Positions 34,672 to 44,432 of a DNA stretch of 64,000 nucleotides are shown here, piece after piece. The DNA is from Pollutimonas nitritireducens. Lineage in GTDB: Bacteria > Pseudomonadota > Gammaproteobacteria > Burkholderiales > Burkholderiaceae_B. A program made the position numbers and the translations under genes. Under the pieces are notes generated by a model. It was not told where the DNA came from, ran no database searches, and worked only from the letters and a program-made list of their open reading frames with translations. Each line of letters opens with the position of its first letter. Position 1 is the stretch's first letter. Where the stretch lies: assembly GCF_002849615.1 (NCBI RefSeq), contig NZ_PDNV01000003.1:124001-188000 (forward strand), given 5' to 3'.

Positions 34672-34685
34672 GCAAGCGTGATGCC
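34672..34685 (-). promoter_or_regulatory. Sigma54-type promoter of the 86-aa disordered protein
   Basis: Minus strand GGCAT (34685-34681), N5 CACGC, TTGC (34675-34672): one deviation from GGCAC at a position where T is tolerated. The predicted start near 34661 gives a 39-nt leader. The element lies in the gap before the LOG-family gene stop. Confidence 0.6.
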
Positions 34686-34694
34686 TGCCCGGAT

Positions 34695-35558
34695 CTACGG
34701 TGGTGTCATTGCATAGAATTCACGAAGCGCATCGATAGCCTCCTCCGCGCTGTCCACCATGACGAATAATTGCGCATCCTCTGGCGCAATCATGCCTTCC
34801 TCAATCAGGAAGTCAATATCGATCAGACGCCGCCAGAACGCGCTATTCACCAGAACGATAGGAATACGTCCCATCTTGCGGGTTTGCACCAGTGTCAGAA
34901 CTTCGAAGAGTTCGTCGAGCGTCCCAAAGCCGCCCGGAAAAGCGACGAGCGCCTTTGCACGCAACAGGAAATGCATCTTGCGCAATGCGAAATAATGGAA
35001 CCGGAATGCCAGCTGGGGAGTGATGAAAGGATTGGGATATTGTTCGTGCGGCAAGGTGATGTTCAGGCCTACCGAGCGTTCACCGGCTTCAAAAGCGCCA
35101 CGATTGGCCGCCTCCATGATGCCGGGCCCACCACCGGTCATCACGACCAGATCGCACGGCTCCTCGTGCTCGAAGCACTGGGATGCCTTGCGTGCAAAGC
35201 TGTAGGCTTCGTCGTACCAGTGCGATTGCTCAACTCGCCGCCTTGCCATCGCAATAGCCCGTCGCAGTCCTGGATCGTCCGACCGTATGCGCGACTGTTC
35301 CTCGACCAGTTCAAGCGCTGCCCTGGCGTCCTCCGGAGACAGTATCCTGGCACTGCCAAATACCACTATGGTGGCATTCACGTCGTGCTCCCGCAGGGCA
35401 TGCTCGGTCTTCAAGAGTTCCAGTTGCATGCGTACCGGGCGTAAATCCTCACTGGCAAGAAAAGCGATATCTTCCTGCGCCAGCGTGTAGGCTCGGCCTT
35501 GTTGTATGGCTTCCTGCAGGGCATGACGTCGCTCGGCATCGGGAAAGGCTGTTTTCAT
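34695..35558 (-). CDS. LOG-family (TIGR00730) nucleotide monophosphate phosphoribohydrolase-like protein
   Basis: 287 aa. Rossmann-like lysine-decarboxylase-like fold with both LOG signatures: VMTGGGPGIMEAANRGA and FPGGFGTLDELFEVLTLVQTRKM. Family members cleave AMP-type nucleotides or cytokinin ribotides. An N-terminal extension of about 70 helical residues is present beyond the minimal 190-aa LOG proteins, as in the PpnN-unrelated 'long' group. The start overlaps the upstream regulator's stop by four bases. Confidence 0.88.
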   Translation of the reverse strand: MKTAFPDAERRHALQEAIQQGRAYTLAQEDIAFLASEDLRPVRMQLELLKTEHALREHDVNATIVVFGSARILSPEDARAALELVEEQSRIRSDDPGLRRAIAMARRRVEQSHWYDEAYSFARKASQCFEHEEPCDLVVMTGGGPGIMEAANRGAFEAGERSVGLNITLPHEQYPNPFITPQLAFRFHYFALRKMHFLLRAKALVAFPGGFGTLDELFEVLTLVQTRKMGRIPIVLVNSAFWRRLIDIDFLIEEGMIAPEDAQLFVMVDSAEEAIDALREFYAMTPP

Positions 35559-36160
35559 GGTATTGGTCCAGGGTCTCCGACGGACTCTTCATAGTCAGCC
35601 GGATAGTGAATGAGATTGTGAAAAATGGCGGGATGCGTGGTGAGATTGCGGTATCCATGCGGACGGTCCGCGGCAAACCGTACGGCACTGCCCTTGGGCA
35701 GGACATTCCATCGTCCGTCGACCAGCAATTCCATAGGACCGCTGATGATCACCACGTGCTCGGTGACCCCAGCCGCGTGCGGCTCCGACAGTCGCACGGT
35801 ACCCGGCAGTAGTACAAGTTCCAGCATCTCGAATCCGAAGCGGGCGTCGTAGGAAAATAAAGAACGCACGACGATCCCGGGTTCGACAGTCAAGCCGCGC
35901 ACATATCGATCGGTGTCGGAACCGATGCTTCTGTTAACGCTCATCTCAACGGGCGGAGTTAGGAAGCTTGAAACAGGCGTCTGGAATCCATTCGCAATTT
36001 TCCAGAGCGTGGCGATCGTGGGACTCGATTCAGCGCGTTCTATCTGACCCAGCATTGCTTTGCTGACGCCGGTCTTGCGAGCGGTCTGGTCCAGACTCCA
36101 GGCGCGCCGGGTCCGCAGTTCTTTCAACGCCTGCGCCAGATAGCTGGCAGGATCTTGCAT
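35555..36160 (-). CDS. XRE-family regulator with C-terminal cupin
   Basis: 201 aa from MQDPASYLAQ. The N-terminal helix-turn-helix (LRTRRAWSLDQTARKTGVSKAMLGQIERAESSPTIATLWKIANGF) is followed by a cupin domain (VLLPGTVRLSEPHAAGVTEHVVIISGPMELLVDG..., GSAVRFAADRPHGYRN) that binds a small effector. It is divergent from the BenE-type transporter and coupled to the LOG gene. Two palindromes in the shared promoter are its likely operators, so it probably controls both directions. Confidence 0.9.
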   Translation of the reverse strand: MQDPASYLAQALKELRTRRAWSLDQTARKTGVSKAMLGQIERAESSPTIATLWKIANGFQTPVSSFLTPPVEMSVNRSIGSDTDRYVRGLTVEPGIVVRSLFSYDARFGFEMLELVLLPGTVRLSEPHAAGVTEHVVIISGPMELLVDGRWNVLPKGSAVRFAADRPHGYRNLTTHPAIFHNLIHYPADYEESVGDPGPIP

Positions 36161-36210
36161 GGTGACCTCATCGTGATGCACGGCCGTAAATCGACCACGC
36201 CCGAAAAGCA

Positions 36211-36266
36211 TTGTGCGTTATAACGTACGATGCTAGCATGAGTTGCACCAGCCGTTATAACGCACA
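36211..36266. promoter_or_regulatory. Paired palindromic operators in the divergent regulator/BenE promoter
   Basis: The 10-bp palindrome CGTTATAACG occurs at 36216-36225 and 36253-36262, centres 37 bp apart. The flanks extend it in opposite senses (GTGCGTTATAACG and CGTTATAACGCAC), so the pair is itself symmetric. They lie between the XRE-cupin start and the transporter start, where a repressor dimer pair could loop or cover both promoters. Confidence 0.82.
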
Positions 36267-36284
36267 GGCAACGATGAGAACATT

Positions 36285-37511
36285 ATGGGTAATTACTTCA
36301 AAATTTCGCACATAACGTCCGGTTTCATTGTTGTGCTGGTGGGCTACAGCAGTTCAGTTGCCATTATTTTCCAGGCGGCCAGCGCGGCGGGTGCGACACC
36401 GGCCGAGCTCGCGTCGTGGATGTGGGCGCTGGGAATCGGCATGGGCGTCAGCAGCATTGCCTTGTCGCTACGATACCGCAGCCCCACGTTAACTGCATGG
36501 TCGACTCCCGGTGCCGCCTTGCTCGTCACCGGCCTATCCGGCCTCGGCATGAACGAGGCCATTGGCGTCTTTCTGTTCTCCTCCATGTTGATCACGCTTT
36601 GCGGCATTACCGGCTGGTTTCAGAAAGCCATGCACTACATACCAAGGCATATCGCGGCCGCCATGCTGGGCGGGATACTCGTTCGCTTCGGCATGGATCT
36701 GTTCACCTCGATGCAGTCCCAGCTCCTGCTCGTCGCGATCATGTTTCTGACTTTCTGGCTTGGTCGCATCGCCTTGCCGCGTTACAGCGTGCCGTTCGCC
36801 TTGCTGGCAGGCATCGCATGCGCGGGTTTCCAAGGCCTGTTGCATCTGGAGCTATTGGAATGGTCACCGGCAAGACCAATGCTGATGACGCCGGAGTTCA
36901 CGCTATCCTCGGTGATCGGAGTGGGCATCCCCTTGTTCATCGTGACGATGACTTCGCAGAACATTCCCGGCCTTGCCGTACTGCAGGCCAACGGCTACGA
37001 CACACCGGCATCGCCTTTGATCAGCTGGACCGGTATCACAGGTCTGTTGCTCGGCCCTTTCGGCGGCTACTCTTTCAATCTTGCGGCTATCACGGCTGCA
37101 ATATGCATGAGCAGGGATGCCGATCCGGATCCCGGTAAACGGTATCTGGCGTCCGTCTGGGCGGGTGTGTTCTATCTGATCACCGGCGTGTTTGGCGCGA
37201 CGGTGGTAGGGTTGTTTGCCGCCTTCCCCTTGGAGTTGGTCGCCGCCATTGCGGGGCTGGCCCTGCTGGGCACGATCGGCAATAGCCTTGCAGGAGCACT
37301 TGCTGCCGAATCCGGCCGCGAAGCAGCTCTCGTCACCTTCCTGTGTACTGCATCCGGTACGAGCTTCCTGGGCATTGGCAGTGCGTTCTGGGGTCTGGCG
37401 CTGGGAATCGTCGTGCACTTCCTTATTACGAGGCGGCGCACCGGTATTTCCGGCACCGAAATCATTGCAAGGACCGCAGCGCAGCCCGCCGCCGACACAG
37501 GCAGGCCATGA
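36285..37511 (+). CDS. benE: BenE-family benzoate/purine-like transporter
   Basis: 408 aa, about 11-12 transmembrane helices. It opens SHITSGFIVVLVGYSSSVAIIFQAA and has SPTLTAWSTPGAALL and GGYSFNLAAITAAICM, segments typical of BenE. The name-giving member imports benzoate, but paralogues have other substrates and no aromatic degradation genes are in view. It is divergent from the XRE-cupin regulator, and its promoter contains two palindromes. Confidence 0.88.
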   Translation: MGNYFKISHITSGFIVVLVGYSSSVAIIFQAASAAGATPAELASWMWALGIGMGVSSIALSLRYRSPTLTAWSTPGAALLVTGLSGLGMNEAIGVFLFSSMLITLCGITGWFQKAMHYIPRHIAAAMLGGILVRFGMDLFTSMQSQLLLVAIMFLTFWLGRIALPRYSVPFALLAGIACAGFQGLLHLELLEWSPARPMLMTPEFTLSSVIGVGIPLFIVTMTSQNIPGLAVLQANGYDTPASPLISWTGITGLLLGPFGGYSFNLAAITAAICMSRDADPDPGKRYLASVWAGVFYLITGVFGATVVGLFAAFPLELVAAIAGLALLGTIGNSLAGALAAESGREAALVTFLCTASGTSFLGIGSAFWGLALGIVVHFLITRRRTGISGTEIIARTAAQPAADTGRP

Positions 37512-37541
37512 CCGCCAGGCGTTCCTGCCTGACATGCCGTT

Positions 37542-38339
37542 TCAGTGTTGAAGCTGGGATTCTGGCCTGCTGTCTAACTGCTGAACTGTCTTTACCAAAA
37601 TATTATTGTCGTGAAGTGCTTGGCGGATTGCTCGCGCAAACATAACTGCGCCCGGCTGGTCGCCATGTATGCATAGTGTATCGGCCTGGACCGCAACGTC
37701 GACACCCTGCATGCTGCTCACCTTGCCTTCGGTGATCATGCGCAGCACTTGCCGAATCGAAACTTCCACATCCACGATCATGGCCCCTGGTTGCCTGCGG
37801 GGGGTCAACGAACCATCGCTTTGGTAGCTGCGATCCGCAAAGACTTCTTGCGCGACATTCAGGCCGACATCTTGCGCAATTCCAGCCTGCACACTGGAGG
37901 CCAGTGCATAGAACACCAAGCTGCGGTCCACGTCATAGACGGCCTGCGCGATGGCCTTGGCCAGTTCCGGTTGCCTGGCAGCCATGTTATACAAGGCGCC
38001 ATGCGCTTTCACGTGATGCAGGCGGCTGCCCTGGCTGGCGGCGACACCGGCCATGGAACCTAGTTGGACGACCACCATGTCGTACGCGTTATCGGGGCTG
38101 ATATCCATGCTGCGACGCCCGAAACCCGCGAGGTCCGGCAAGCCGGGGTGCGCGCCAAGTGCAACACCATGTTTCAAGGCCGCCGCCACGGTCTTTCGCA
38201 TGACCCCAGGGTCACCGGCATGAAAGCCGCAAGCGATATTGGCGGATGTGACAAAAGGCAGGATCTCGTCGTCCTGCCCCATGTTCCAGGCGCCAAAACT
38301 TTCGCCCATGTCGCAATTCAGGTCTATCGATAAGGTCAT
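37542..38339 (-). CDS. pxpA: 5-oxoprolinase subunit PxpA (LamB/YcsF family)
   Basis: 265 aa from MTLSIDLNCDMGESFG, the family's diagnostic N-terminus. IACGFHAGDP, ALGAHPGLPD and HHVKAHGALYN carry the conserved polar residues. PxpA with PxpB and PxpC hydrolyses 5-oxoproline using ATP; the B and C subunits are normally adjacent but are absent here. The gene lies 110 bases after the aldehyde dehydrogenase on the same strand and could share its transcript. Confidence 0.9.
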   Translation of the reverse strand: MTLSIDLNCDMGESFGAWNMGQDDEILPFVTSANIACGFHAGDPGVMRKTVAAALKHGVALGAHPGLPDLAGFGRRSMDISPDNAYDMVVVQLGSMAGVAASQGSRLHHVKAHGALYNMAARQPELAKAIAQAVYDVDRSLVFYALASSVQAGIAQDVGLNVAQEVFADRSYQSDGSLTPRRQPGAMIVDVEVSIRQVLRMITEGKVSSMQGVDVAVQADTLCIHGDQPGAVMFARAIRQALHDNNILVKTVQQLDSRPESQLQH

Positions 38340-38449
38340 AATCAACTCGGAAGGTTTGCCGGTATGGGATAAACGAGAGTTTATCGCCATGGCCGGCAAA
38401 CACCAACGATCATCGACGAACCATCGGATCGACAGCGCTGCACGGACGG

Positions 38450-39976
38450 CTAGAAAAATCCCAGCGCGTTCGGGCTGTAGCTGACCAGCAAGCACTTCGT
38501 TTGCTGGTAGGCAGCCAATGTCATCTTGTGATTTTCCCGTCCGACGCCTGACTTCTTGTAGCCGCCGAATGCCGCGTGAGCCGGATACAGGTTATAGCAA
38601 TTGGTCCACACGCGGCCCGCTTGGATCTGCCGGCCGACACGGTAAGCCTGTGTACCATTACGGGTCCATACGCCTGCACCAAGTCCATATTCGGTATCGT
38701 TGGCAATTTCAATGGCTTCCTCTTCGTCTTTGAAAGTCATCACCGACGCCACCGGCCCGAAAATTTCTTCCTGAAACACCCGCATGCTGTTGTCGCCGAA
38801 AAGCAAGGTGGGTTTGACGTAAAAGCCCTCGTTCAGCCCTTCACCCGGCGCATTTCGCCCACCGCCGGTGAGGCATTGCGCCCCCTCGCTGCGACCGATA
38901 TCAATATACGAGAGTATTTTGTCCATTTGCACCTTGGAAACCTGCGCTCCCACCATAGTGGAGGCATCCAGCGGATGTCCTGTTTTAATGGCTTCGACGC
39001 GCTTGATGGCACGCTCGATGAATCGCTCGTAGATCGATTCCTGGATCAGGACGCGCGAGGGACATGTGCAGATTTCGCCCTGATTCAAAGAGAACATGGC
39101 CAGGCCTTCCAGGGCCTTGTCGAAGAAGGCATCTTCCTGATCCATGACATCGGCAAAAAAGATGTTGGGGCTTTTTCCGCCCAATTCGACCGTGCTGGGT
39201 ATAAGATTTTCGGCAGCGGCATGCAATATATGCTTGCCGGTGGGCGTGGAACCAGTGAACGCCAACTTGGCAATACGCTTGCTGGTCGCCAGGGCCTGAC
39301 CCGCCTCCTTGCCATATCCGTTGACGATGTTGATGACGCCGGCCGGGAACAAGTCGCCGACCAGCTCCATAAGGACCAGTATCGAGGCGGGCGTTTGTTC
39401 CGCCGGTTTGAGGACTACGCAGTTTCCGGCGGCAAGGGCCGGCGCCAACTTCCAAATGGCCATCAATAGCGGAAAATTCCAGGGAATGATCTGGCCGACG
39501 ACACCCAACGGTTCGGGGAAATGGTAGGCGACCGTGTCGTGGTCGACTTCAGATATTCCGCCCTCTTGTGCCCGGATACACCCGGCAAAATAGCGCAGAT
39601 GATCGATGGCCAGTGGAACGTCAGCGGCCATGGTTTCACGCAGCGGCTTGCCATTGTCGATGGATTCGGCAACGGCGAGCACCTTGAGATTCTGTTCCAT
39701 TTTGTCGGCCATGCGCAAGAGCGTGTTGGAACGTTCCGTGACGGAGGTTTCGCCCCATTGCTTGCGTACCGCGTGTGCCGCATCGAGAGCCGCATCGATG
39801 TCGGCAGCGTCTGAGCGTGGCACCTCGCAGAATACCTGTCCGGTGATCGGCGAGATATTTTCGAAATAAGTGCCCGAGATCGGTGCCACCCATTTACCGC
39901 CTATATAGTTTTCATAGTGGCGCTTGTAAGGGTACTCGACGTCGATACCGAAATGTTTAAGATCTGTTAAGTCCAT
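38450..39976 (-). CDS. NAD-dependent aldehyde dehydrogenase (ExaC/AcoD type)
   Basis: 508 aa from ATG 39976 (AAGGAG nearby). An upstream in-frame start is excluded because it overlaps the sigma54 promoter. Catalytic features: Cys in [13 protein letters not shown], Glu in [11 protein letters not shown], nucleotide loop [11 protein letters not shown]. The [23 protein letters not shown] start is typical of acetaldehyde dehydrogenases that act after alcohol or acetoin oxidation. The adjacent divergent activator and the sigma54 promoter suggest induction by an alcohol/aldehyde. Confidence 0.93.
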   Translation of the reverse strand: MDLTDLKHFGIDVEYPYKRHYENYIGGKWVAPISGTYFENISPITGQVFCEVPRSDAADIDAALDAAHAVRKQWGETSVTERSNTLLRMADKMEQNLKVLAVAESIDNGKPLRETMAADVPLAIDHLRYFAGCIRAQEGGISEVDHDTVAYHFPEPLGVVGQIIPWNFPLLMAIWKLAPALAAGNCVVLKPAEQTPASILVLMELVGDLFPAGVINIVNGYGKEAGQALATSKRIAKLAFTGSTPTGKHILHAAAENLIPSTVELGGKSPNIFFADVMDQEDAFFDKALEGLAMFSLNQGEICTCPSRVLIQESIYERFIERAIKRVEAIKTGHPLDASTMVGAQVSKVQMDKILSYIDIGRSEGAQCLTGGGRNAPGEGLNEGFYVKPTLLFGDNSMRVFQEEIFGPVASVMTFKDEEEAIEIANDTEYGLGAGVWTRNGTQAYRVGRQIQAGRVWTNCYNLYPAHAAFGGYKKSGVGRENHKMTLAAYQQTKCLLVSYSPNALGFF

Positions 39977-40035
39977 TGCTTGTCTCCTTGTTGTGGAAGC
40001 AGTCTCGCGTCGCGGACTGGCCTTCACAACAACTA

Positions 40036-40050
40036 GCAATACGCATGCCA
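40036..40050 (-). promoter_or_regulatory. Sigma54-type promoter of the aldehyde dehydrogenase gene
   Basis: Minus strand TGGCAT (40050-40045), N5 GCGTA, TTGC (40039-40036). The predicted start near 40025 gives a 49-nt leader. The divergently encoded sigma54 activator and a palindromic site about 100 bases upstream make this the best supported sigma54 promoter here. Confidence 0.8.
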
Positions 40051-40132
40051 GTTTAAACAGGAAAGACCGGCCTTCGCAGGCCCGTTCCTATATGGCTTGC
40101 GGGATGGCATAATTGCTTGTAGAAGCGAGAGT

Positions 40133-40149
40133 TGTCGCTAATAGCGACA
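40133..40149. promoter_or_regulatory. Candidate upstream activator site for the AcoR-like regulator
   Basis: TGTCGCTA, one base, TAGCGACA: a perfect inverted repeat centred about 100 bases upstream of the -12/-24 element, the usual distance for an enhancer-binding protein. A GCGACA half-site lies at 40166-40171. Confidence 0.72.
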
Positions 40150-40207
40150 TCCAACGGCCAATTTTGCGACACAACACTGACGCAGACTGCAACAGGAGGC
40201 ACTCGGG

Positions 40208-42088
40208 ATGAATTCGCTCAAGCCGCTCACATCGGCCAAGCCGCAGGATGCCGTACTTGCAAAAAACCGCATCCTACGTTCCTGGGAGCGCTGCCAGGCC
40301 AGTGGCGCCGCCCTGCATGCCGACCCCAATCCCATCCTCGCGGCAGACCTTCAAACCCGCCTAGAGCAACACGCCAATGTATTGCATTTGGCTCAATCGG
40401 AAATCGCAACCTTGGCGTCACTGGTCGCCAGCGCGCAGAGCGTGGTGCTGTTGGCTGACGCCAGCGGTGTCATTCTTCAGGAAGCGGGCAGCACCGAATT
40501 CTTGCGCAAGGCCGAGAAAGTTGCGCTGCAGCCCGGGGTCAGTTGGGCTGAATCCCTGCGGGGCACCAATGCGATCGGGACGGCTTTGTTCGATGCGGCG
40601 CCGGTACAGGTCCACGGGAGCGAACATTTCCTGGAATGCAACAAGATACTCAGCTGCCATGCGGCGCCCATATTTTCGCCACGCGGCGAGGTGATCGGCG
40701 TGCTTGATATTTCCAGCGAGGCCTCCATGCTGCATGCCTATGCCATGGGCCTGGCCAAAATCTGTGCACGTCAGATTGGCAATCGGGTGCTGGAACATAC
40801 CGACACACGCCTGCACCGAGTCGTGTTCCAGCGTCACGCATCTATGCTCGACTCCGTGGAACGCGCCATTTTGTTACTGGAAGAAGACCGAATCGTCGGG
40901 GCGAACGAAGCAGCCTTGTGCTTGCTGGGTAGCGACTGGAGCCTGCTGGATACGTCGGTGCACGACTGGCTGGATGACTGGAGACAGCTGGATGAATCGC
41001 CTCGCGCCTTGCATACACGCAACGGCGCCCAGTTAACCGGTACGCTGCGATCAGGTCGTGCGCCCGGCCTTCCCCGTTCCGCTCCCATAATTCCGGCTCA
41101 AGACGCGCCGGCGCCTGGTCAGAAGAAGCGCGCCACCGCCGGCATGAAACTGGCGCTGCCGCCCTTGGCGGATGAAATGAAATCGAACATGCAGCACGCA
41201 ATCACGGCAGTCAACGCCGGTATGGCCGTCTTGCTACAAGGAGAAACCGGAGCCGGCAAGGAAATATTCGCCCGGCACCTCCACAATCTCAGTCAATGGC
41301 ATCAAGGTCCATTTGTCGCCATAAACTGCGGTGCATTGCCCGAAAGCCTGATCGAGTCGGAGTTGTTCGGTTATGAAGCCGGTGCCTTCACCGGCGCGCG
41401 CCGCGAAGGTTCCCGCGGTCGACTTCGCGAGGCCCATGACGGCGTACTTTTCCTTGACGAGATCGGCGACATGCCGCTATTGCTCCAGACGCGTCTGCTA
41501 CGTGCATTGCAAGAGCGCGAAGTACAACCGCTAGGATCCGACAAACGCATACCGGTGGAATTCGGTCTGATCAGCGCAACGAATCATGACCTGATGACGA
41601 TGGTGGAAAACGGCAGTTTCCGTGCTGATCTCTATTACCGCCTGCAAGACTTCGATGTCCATTTGCCGCCCCTGCGCGAGCGGCACAACCTGCGCAATTA
41701 CCTGTGCCAGGAATTCCAGCGCCTGGGTGGTGCCGACCGCTCGATGATACTCACCGATTCGGCACTGCAGAATCTCGCCGCCTATTCGTGGCCTGGCAAT
41801 TACCGGCAGCTCCATAGTGTGCTGCGTCGCCTGGTTCATTTGCAAGCCGCTGGCAGCGCCATCAAAGCCACAGACCTGCCGCCTGAATTTCAGGGGCGCG
41901 ATTGCATTGCGCCTGCCCAACGCGTCACCCCCACGTGCCCGGCGTCGACCTTGCGCGCTATCAGCGACCAGACCATCGAACGCGCCATTGCGGAATCCCG
42001 CAACAACATCACCCATGCCGCCCGTAGCCTGGGCGTGCACCGCAGCACGCTGTACCGCTACCTGCGCCGGCATCCCGCCAGTCCTTGA
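40208..42088 (+). CDS. acoR: AcoR-like sigma54-dependent transcriptional activator
   Basis: 626 aa. An N-terminal GAF sensor (about residues 70-200) precedes the AAA+ domain: Walker A GETGAGKEIF, the sigma54-contacting loop GAFTGA, Walker B GVLFLDEIGD and the R-finger region FRADLYYRL. The C-terminal Fis-type helix-turn-helix is NITHAARSLGVHRSTLYRYLRR. AGGAGG lies seven bases before the ATG. It should bind the upstream palindrome and open the sigma54 promoter of the divergent aldehyde dehydrogenase in response to an aldehyde, alcohol or acetoin-like effector. Confidence 0.92.
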   Translation: MNSLKPLTSAKPQDAVLAKNRILRSWERCQASGAALHADPNPILAADLQTRLEQHANVLHLAQSEIATLASLVASAQSVVLLADASGVILQEAGSTEFLRKAEKVALQPGVSWAESLRGTNAIGTALFDAAPVQVHGSEHFLECNKILSCHAAPIFSPRGEVIGVLDISSEASMLHAYAMGLAKICARQIGNRVLEHTDTRLHRVVFQRHASMLDSVERAILLLEEDRIVGANEAALCLLGSDWSLLDTSVHDWLDDWRQLDESPRALHTRNGAQLTGTLRSGRAPGLPRSAPIIPAQDAPAPGQKKRATAGMKLALPPLADEMKSNMQHAITAVNAGMAVLLQGETGAGKEIFARHLHNLSQWHQGPFVAINCGALPESLIESELFGYEAGAFTGARREGSRGRLREAHDGVLFLDEIGDMPLLLQTRLLRALQEREVQPLGSDKRIPVEFGLISATNHDLMTMVENGSFRADLYYRLQDFDVHLPPLRERHNLRNYLCQEFQRLGGADRSMILTDSALQNLAAYSWPGNYRQLHSVLRRLVHLQAAGSAIKATDLPPEFQGRDCIAPAQRVTPTCPASTLRAISDQTIERAIAESRNNITHAARSLGVHRSTLYRYLRRHPASP

Positions 42089-42094
42089 TCCATA

Positions 42095-42119
42095 AAAAAC
42101 GGCATCCTCGAGGATGCCG
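42095..42119 (-). terminator. Intrinsic terminator of the rpsU-dnaG-rpoD operon
   Basis: CGGCATCCTCGAGGATGCCG is a perfect palindrome and is followed on the minus strand by six T residues. It lies between the convergent acoR and rpoD ends and may work for both. Confidence 0.85.
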
Positions 42120-42179
42120 CTATAACTGGACTGCTTCGTAACGCTGGCCGTCGCGCCCAGTAAACCAGGCGCGTCCGGC

Positions 42180-44432
42180 TTATTGACCTTCCAGGAAACT
42201 CTTGAGCTTGTCGGCCCGGCTTGGATGACGCAGCTTGCGCAAGGCCTTGGCTTCTATTTGGCGAATACGCTCGCGCGTAACGTCAAATTGCTTGCCGACT
42301 TCTTCCAGTGTCTGGTCGGTGCTCATTTCGATACCGAAGCGCATGCGCAGCACTTTTGCCTCGCGTGGCGTAAGCGAATCGAGCACTTCCTTGACGACAT
42401 CACGCATCGAGCCGTGCAGCGCCCACTCGGATGGTGACAAGGTACCGGTGTCTTCAATGAAGTCGCCCAGATGAGAATCGTCATCGTCACCGATAGGAGT
42501 TTCCATTGAAATCGGCTCTTTGGCGATTTTCAGGATCTTGCGAACCTTGTCTTCCGGCATGTCCATCTTTTGTGCCAGCGTGGCGGGATCGGGCTCCGCA
42601 CCGGTTTCCTGCAAAATCTGGCGATTGATGCGATTCATTTTATTGATCGTTTCAATCATGTGCACCGGAATGCGAATGGTGCGTGCCTGGTCGGCAATGG
42701 AACGCGTGATGGCCTGACGGATCCACCATGTGGCATACGTCGAAAATTTGTAGCCGCGACGATATTCGAACTTGTCCACGGCTTTCATCAGCCCGATATT
42801 GCCTTCCTGAATGAGATCCAGGAACTGCAGGCCGCGATTCGTGTACTTCTTGGCGATGGAGATGACCAGGCGCAGGTTGGCTTCCGTCATTTCGCGCTTG
42901 GCCTTGCGAGCCTTGGCTTCGCCGGTTGCCATACGCTTATTGACGTCTTTGAGGTCCTTCAGCGGAAGGACGACAGCCGTTTGCAGGTCGATCAGCTTTT
43001 GCTGGATTTCCTGCACGGCGGGGATGTGACGCTCAAGTGTCTGTGAATAGGCGTGTCCGGCGGCGACTTCGGCCAATACCCAATCCAGGTTGGTTTCGTT
43101 GCCGGGAAATACCTTGATGAAATAAGCACGGGGCATTCCGGCGCGGTCCACACATGCTTGCAGAACGGCACGCTCGAGCTTGCGCACTTCGCCGACCTGT
43201 TCGCGCAGGGTGTCCGCCAGCTTCTCGACCATTTTCGCCGTGAAACGGATCCCCATGAGTTCGTTGAGGATGGCTTCCTGTGCCTGGATATATTCCTCGG
43301 CTTGGTAACCGTCGCGCTCGAACGCCTTGCGCATTTTTCCAAACCATACGCCGATGGTTTCGAACTTCTTCAGGGCGGTGGTGCGCAGGTATTCGAGTTG
43401 CTTGCTGCTCATGCCGCCTGCGGGACCGTCTTCGTTTTCGTCGTTGTCGACGGAAACGCCAGCACCGGCGTATTCTTCGCCTTCCTGGTCGATTAGACCG
43501 TCCACGACCTCATCGATCTGCGCAGCACCGTCACGCACACGCTGCACATACTGCAGGATTTCATTGACGGTGGTGGGGCACGCCGCAATGGCCATGACCA
43601 TATGCTTGAGACCGTCTTCGATGCGCTTGGCGATTTCGATCTCGCCTTCCCGGGTCAAGAGTTCGACCGTGCCCATTTCGCGCATATACATGCGCACGGG
43701 GTCTGTGGTGCGGCCGAAATCAGAGTCAACCGTTGTCAGCGCTGCCTCGGCTTCGTCTTCGACATCGTCGTCGCTGGTGGCTACAGGCGCGTTGTCGCTC
43801 ATGAGGAGCGCGTCGGCATCGGGTGCCTGATCGTACACGGAGATACCCATGTCGCTGAACGTGCTGATGATGCCGTCGATGGCTTCCGCATCGACCAGAT
43901 CGTCGGGCAAATGGTCGTTGATTTCACCGTACGTCAGGTAGCCACGGTCTTTACCCAGCTTGATCAGGACTTTCAAGCGATTGCGACGGGCCTCTTGTTC
44001 CTCTGGCGTCATCTGGTTGCGTGCCGGGACGTCCTTATCACCCTTCGCGCGCTTGCCGCCACGCTTGGGCAGTGGCTTTAGATCGGGAATGACTTCTGCG
44101 TCGCCGGAATCATCGTCGTTGAAATCGGCGCTGTCATTATTCGCGTTCTTGGCCGGCCGCCCGGGGCGACGCCCAGTCGGGACAGCGCGAGCGGCGGTCT
44201 TGCCAGTTTTCTTTACCTCGGTCGAACCCGGCTCAGCGGTCTTCTTGGCAGCGGCCTTGGTGGCCGCCGCTTTCTTGGCCGGAGCCTTTTTCACGGTAGG
44301 GGCTTTATCTGCCGGAACACCGTCCCCAATCTTCACTGCCGCCTTGGCGACGGTTTTTGTCGCAGCCGCAGTTGTAGATTTCTTGACAGCTTCTTCGGCC
44401 GACAGGGGGGTTTTACCAGTACTTTGGGTCAT
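42180..44432 (-). CDS. rpoD: Primary sigma factor RpoD (sigma70)
   Basis: 750 aa. Region 1.1, the non-conserved insert, and regions 2-4 are intact ([88 protein letters not shown]). The N-terminal extension of about 100 residues is Lys/Ala/Pro-rich, histone H1-like, and contains an AT-hook-like RRPGRPAK near residue 90, a feature of Alcaligenaceae/Burkholderiales RpoD. It lies 240 bases after dnaG, which leaves room for its own promoters. Confidence 0.97.
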   Translation of the reverse strand: MTQSTGKTPLSAEEAVKKSTTAAATKTVAKAAVKIGDGVPADKAPTVKKAPAKKAAATKAAAKKTAEPGSTEVKKTGKTAARAVPTGRRPGRPAKNANNDSADFNDDDSGDAEVIPDLKPLPKRGGKRAKGDKDVPARNQMTPEEQEARRNRLKVLIKLGKDRGYLTYGEINDHLPDDLVDAEAIDGIISTFSDMGISVYDQAPDADALLMSDNAPVATSDDDVEDEAEAALTTVDSDFGRTTDPVRMYMREMGTVELLTREGEIEIAKRIEDGLKHMVMAIAACPTTVNEILQYVQRVRDGAAQIDEVVDGLIDQEGEEYAGAGVSVDNDENEDGPAGGMSSKQLEYLRTTALKKFETIGVWFGKMRKAFERDGYQAEEYIQAQEAILNELMGIRFTAKMVEKLADTLREQVGEVRKLERAVLQACVDRAGMPRAYFIKVFPGNETNLDWVLAEVAAGHAYSQTLERHIPAVQEIQQKLIDLQTAVVLPLKDLKDVNKRMATGEAKARKAKREMTEANLRLVISIAKKYTNRGLQFLDLIQEGNIGLMKAVDKFEYRRGYKFSTYATWWIRQAITRSIADQARTIRIPVHMIETINKMNRINRQILQETGAEPDPATLAQKMDMPEDKVRKILKIAKEPISMETPIGDDDDSHLGDFIEDTGTLSPSEWALHGSMRDVVKEVLDSLTPREAKVLRMRFGIEMSTDQTLEEVGKQFDVTRERIRQIEAKALRKLRHPSRADKLKSFLEGQ

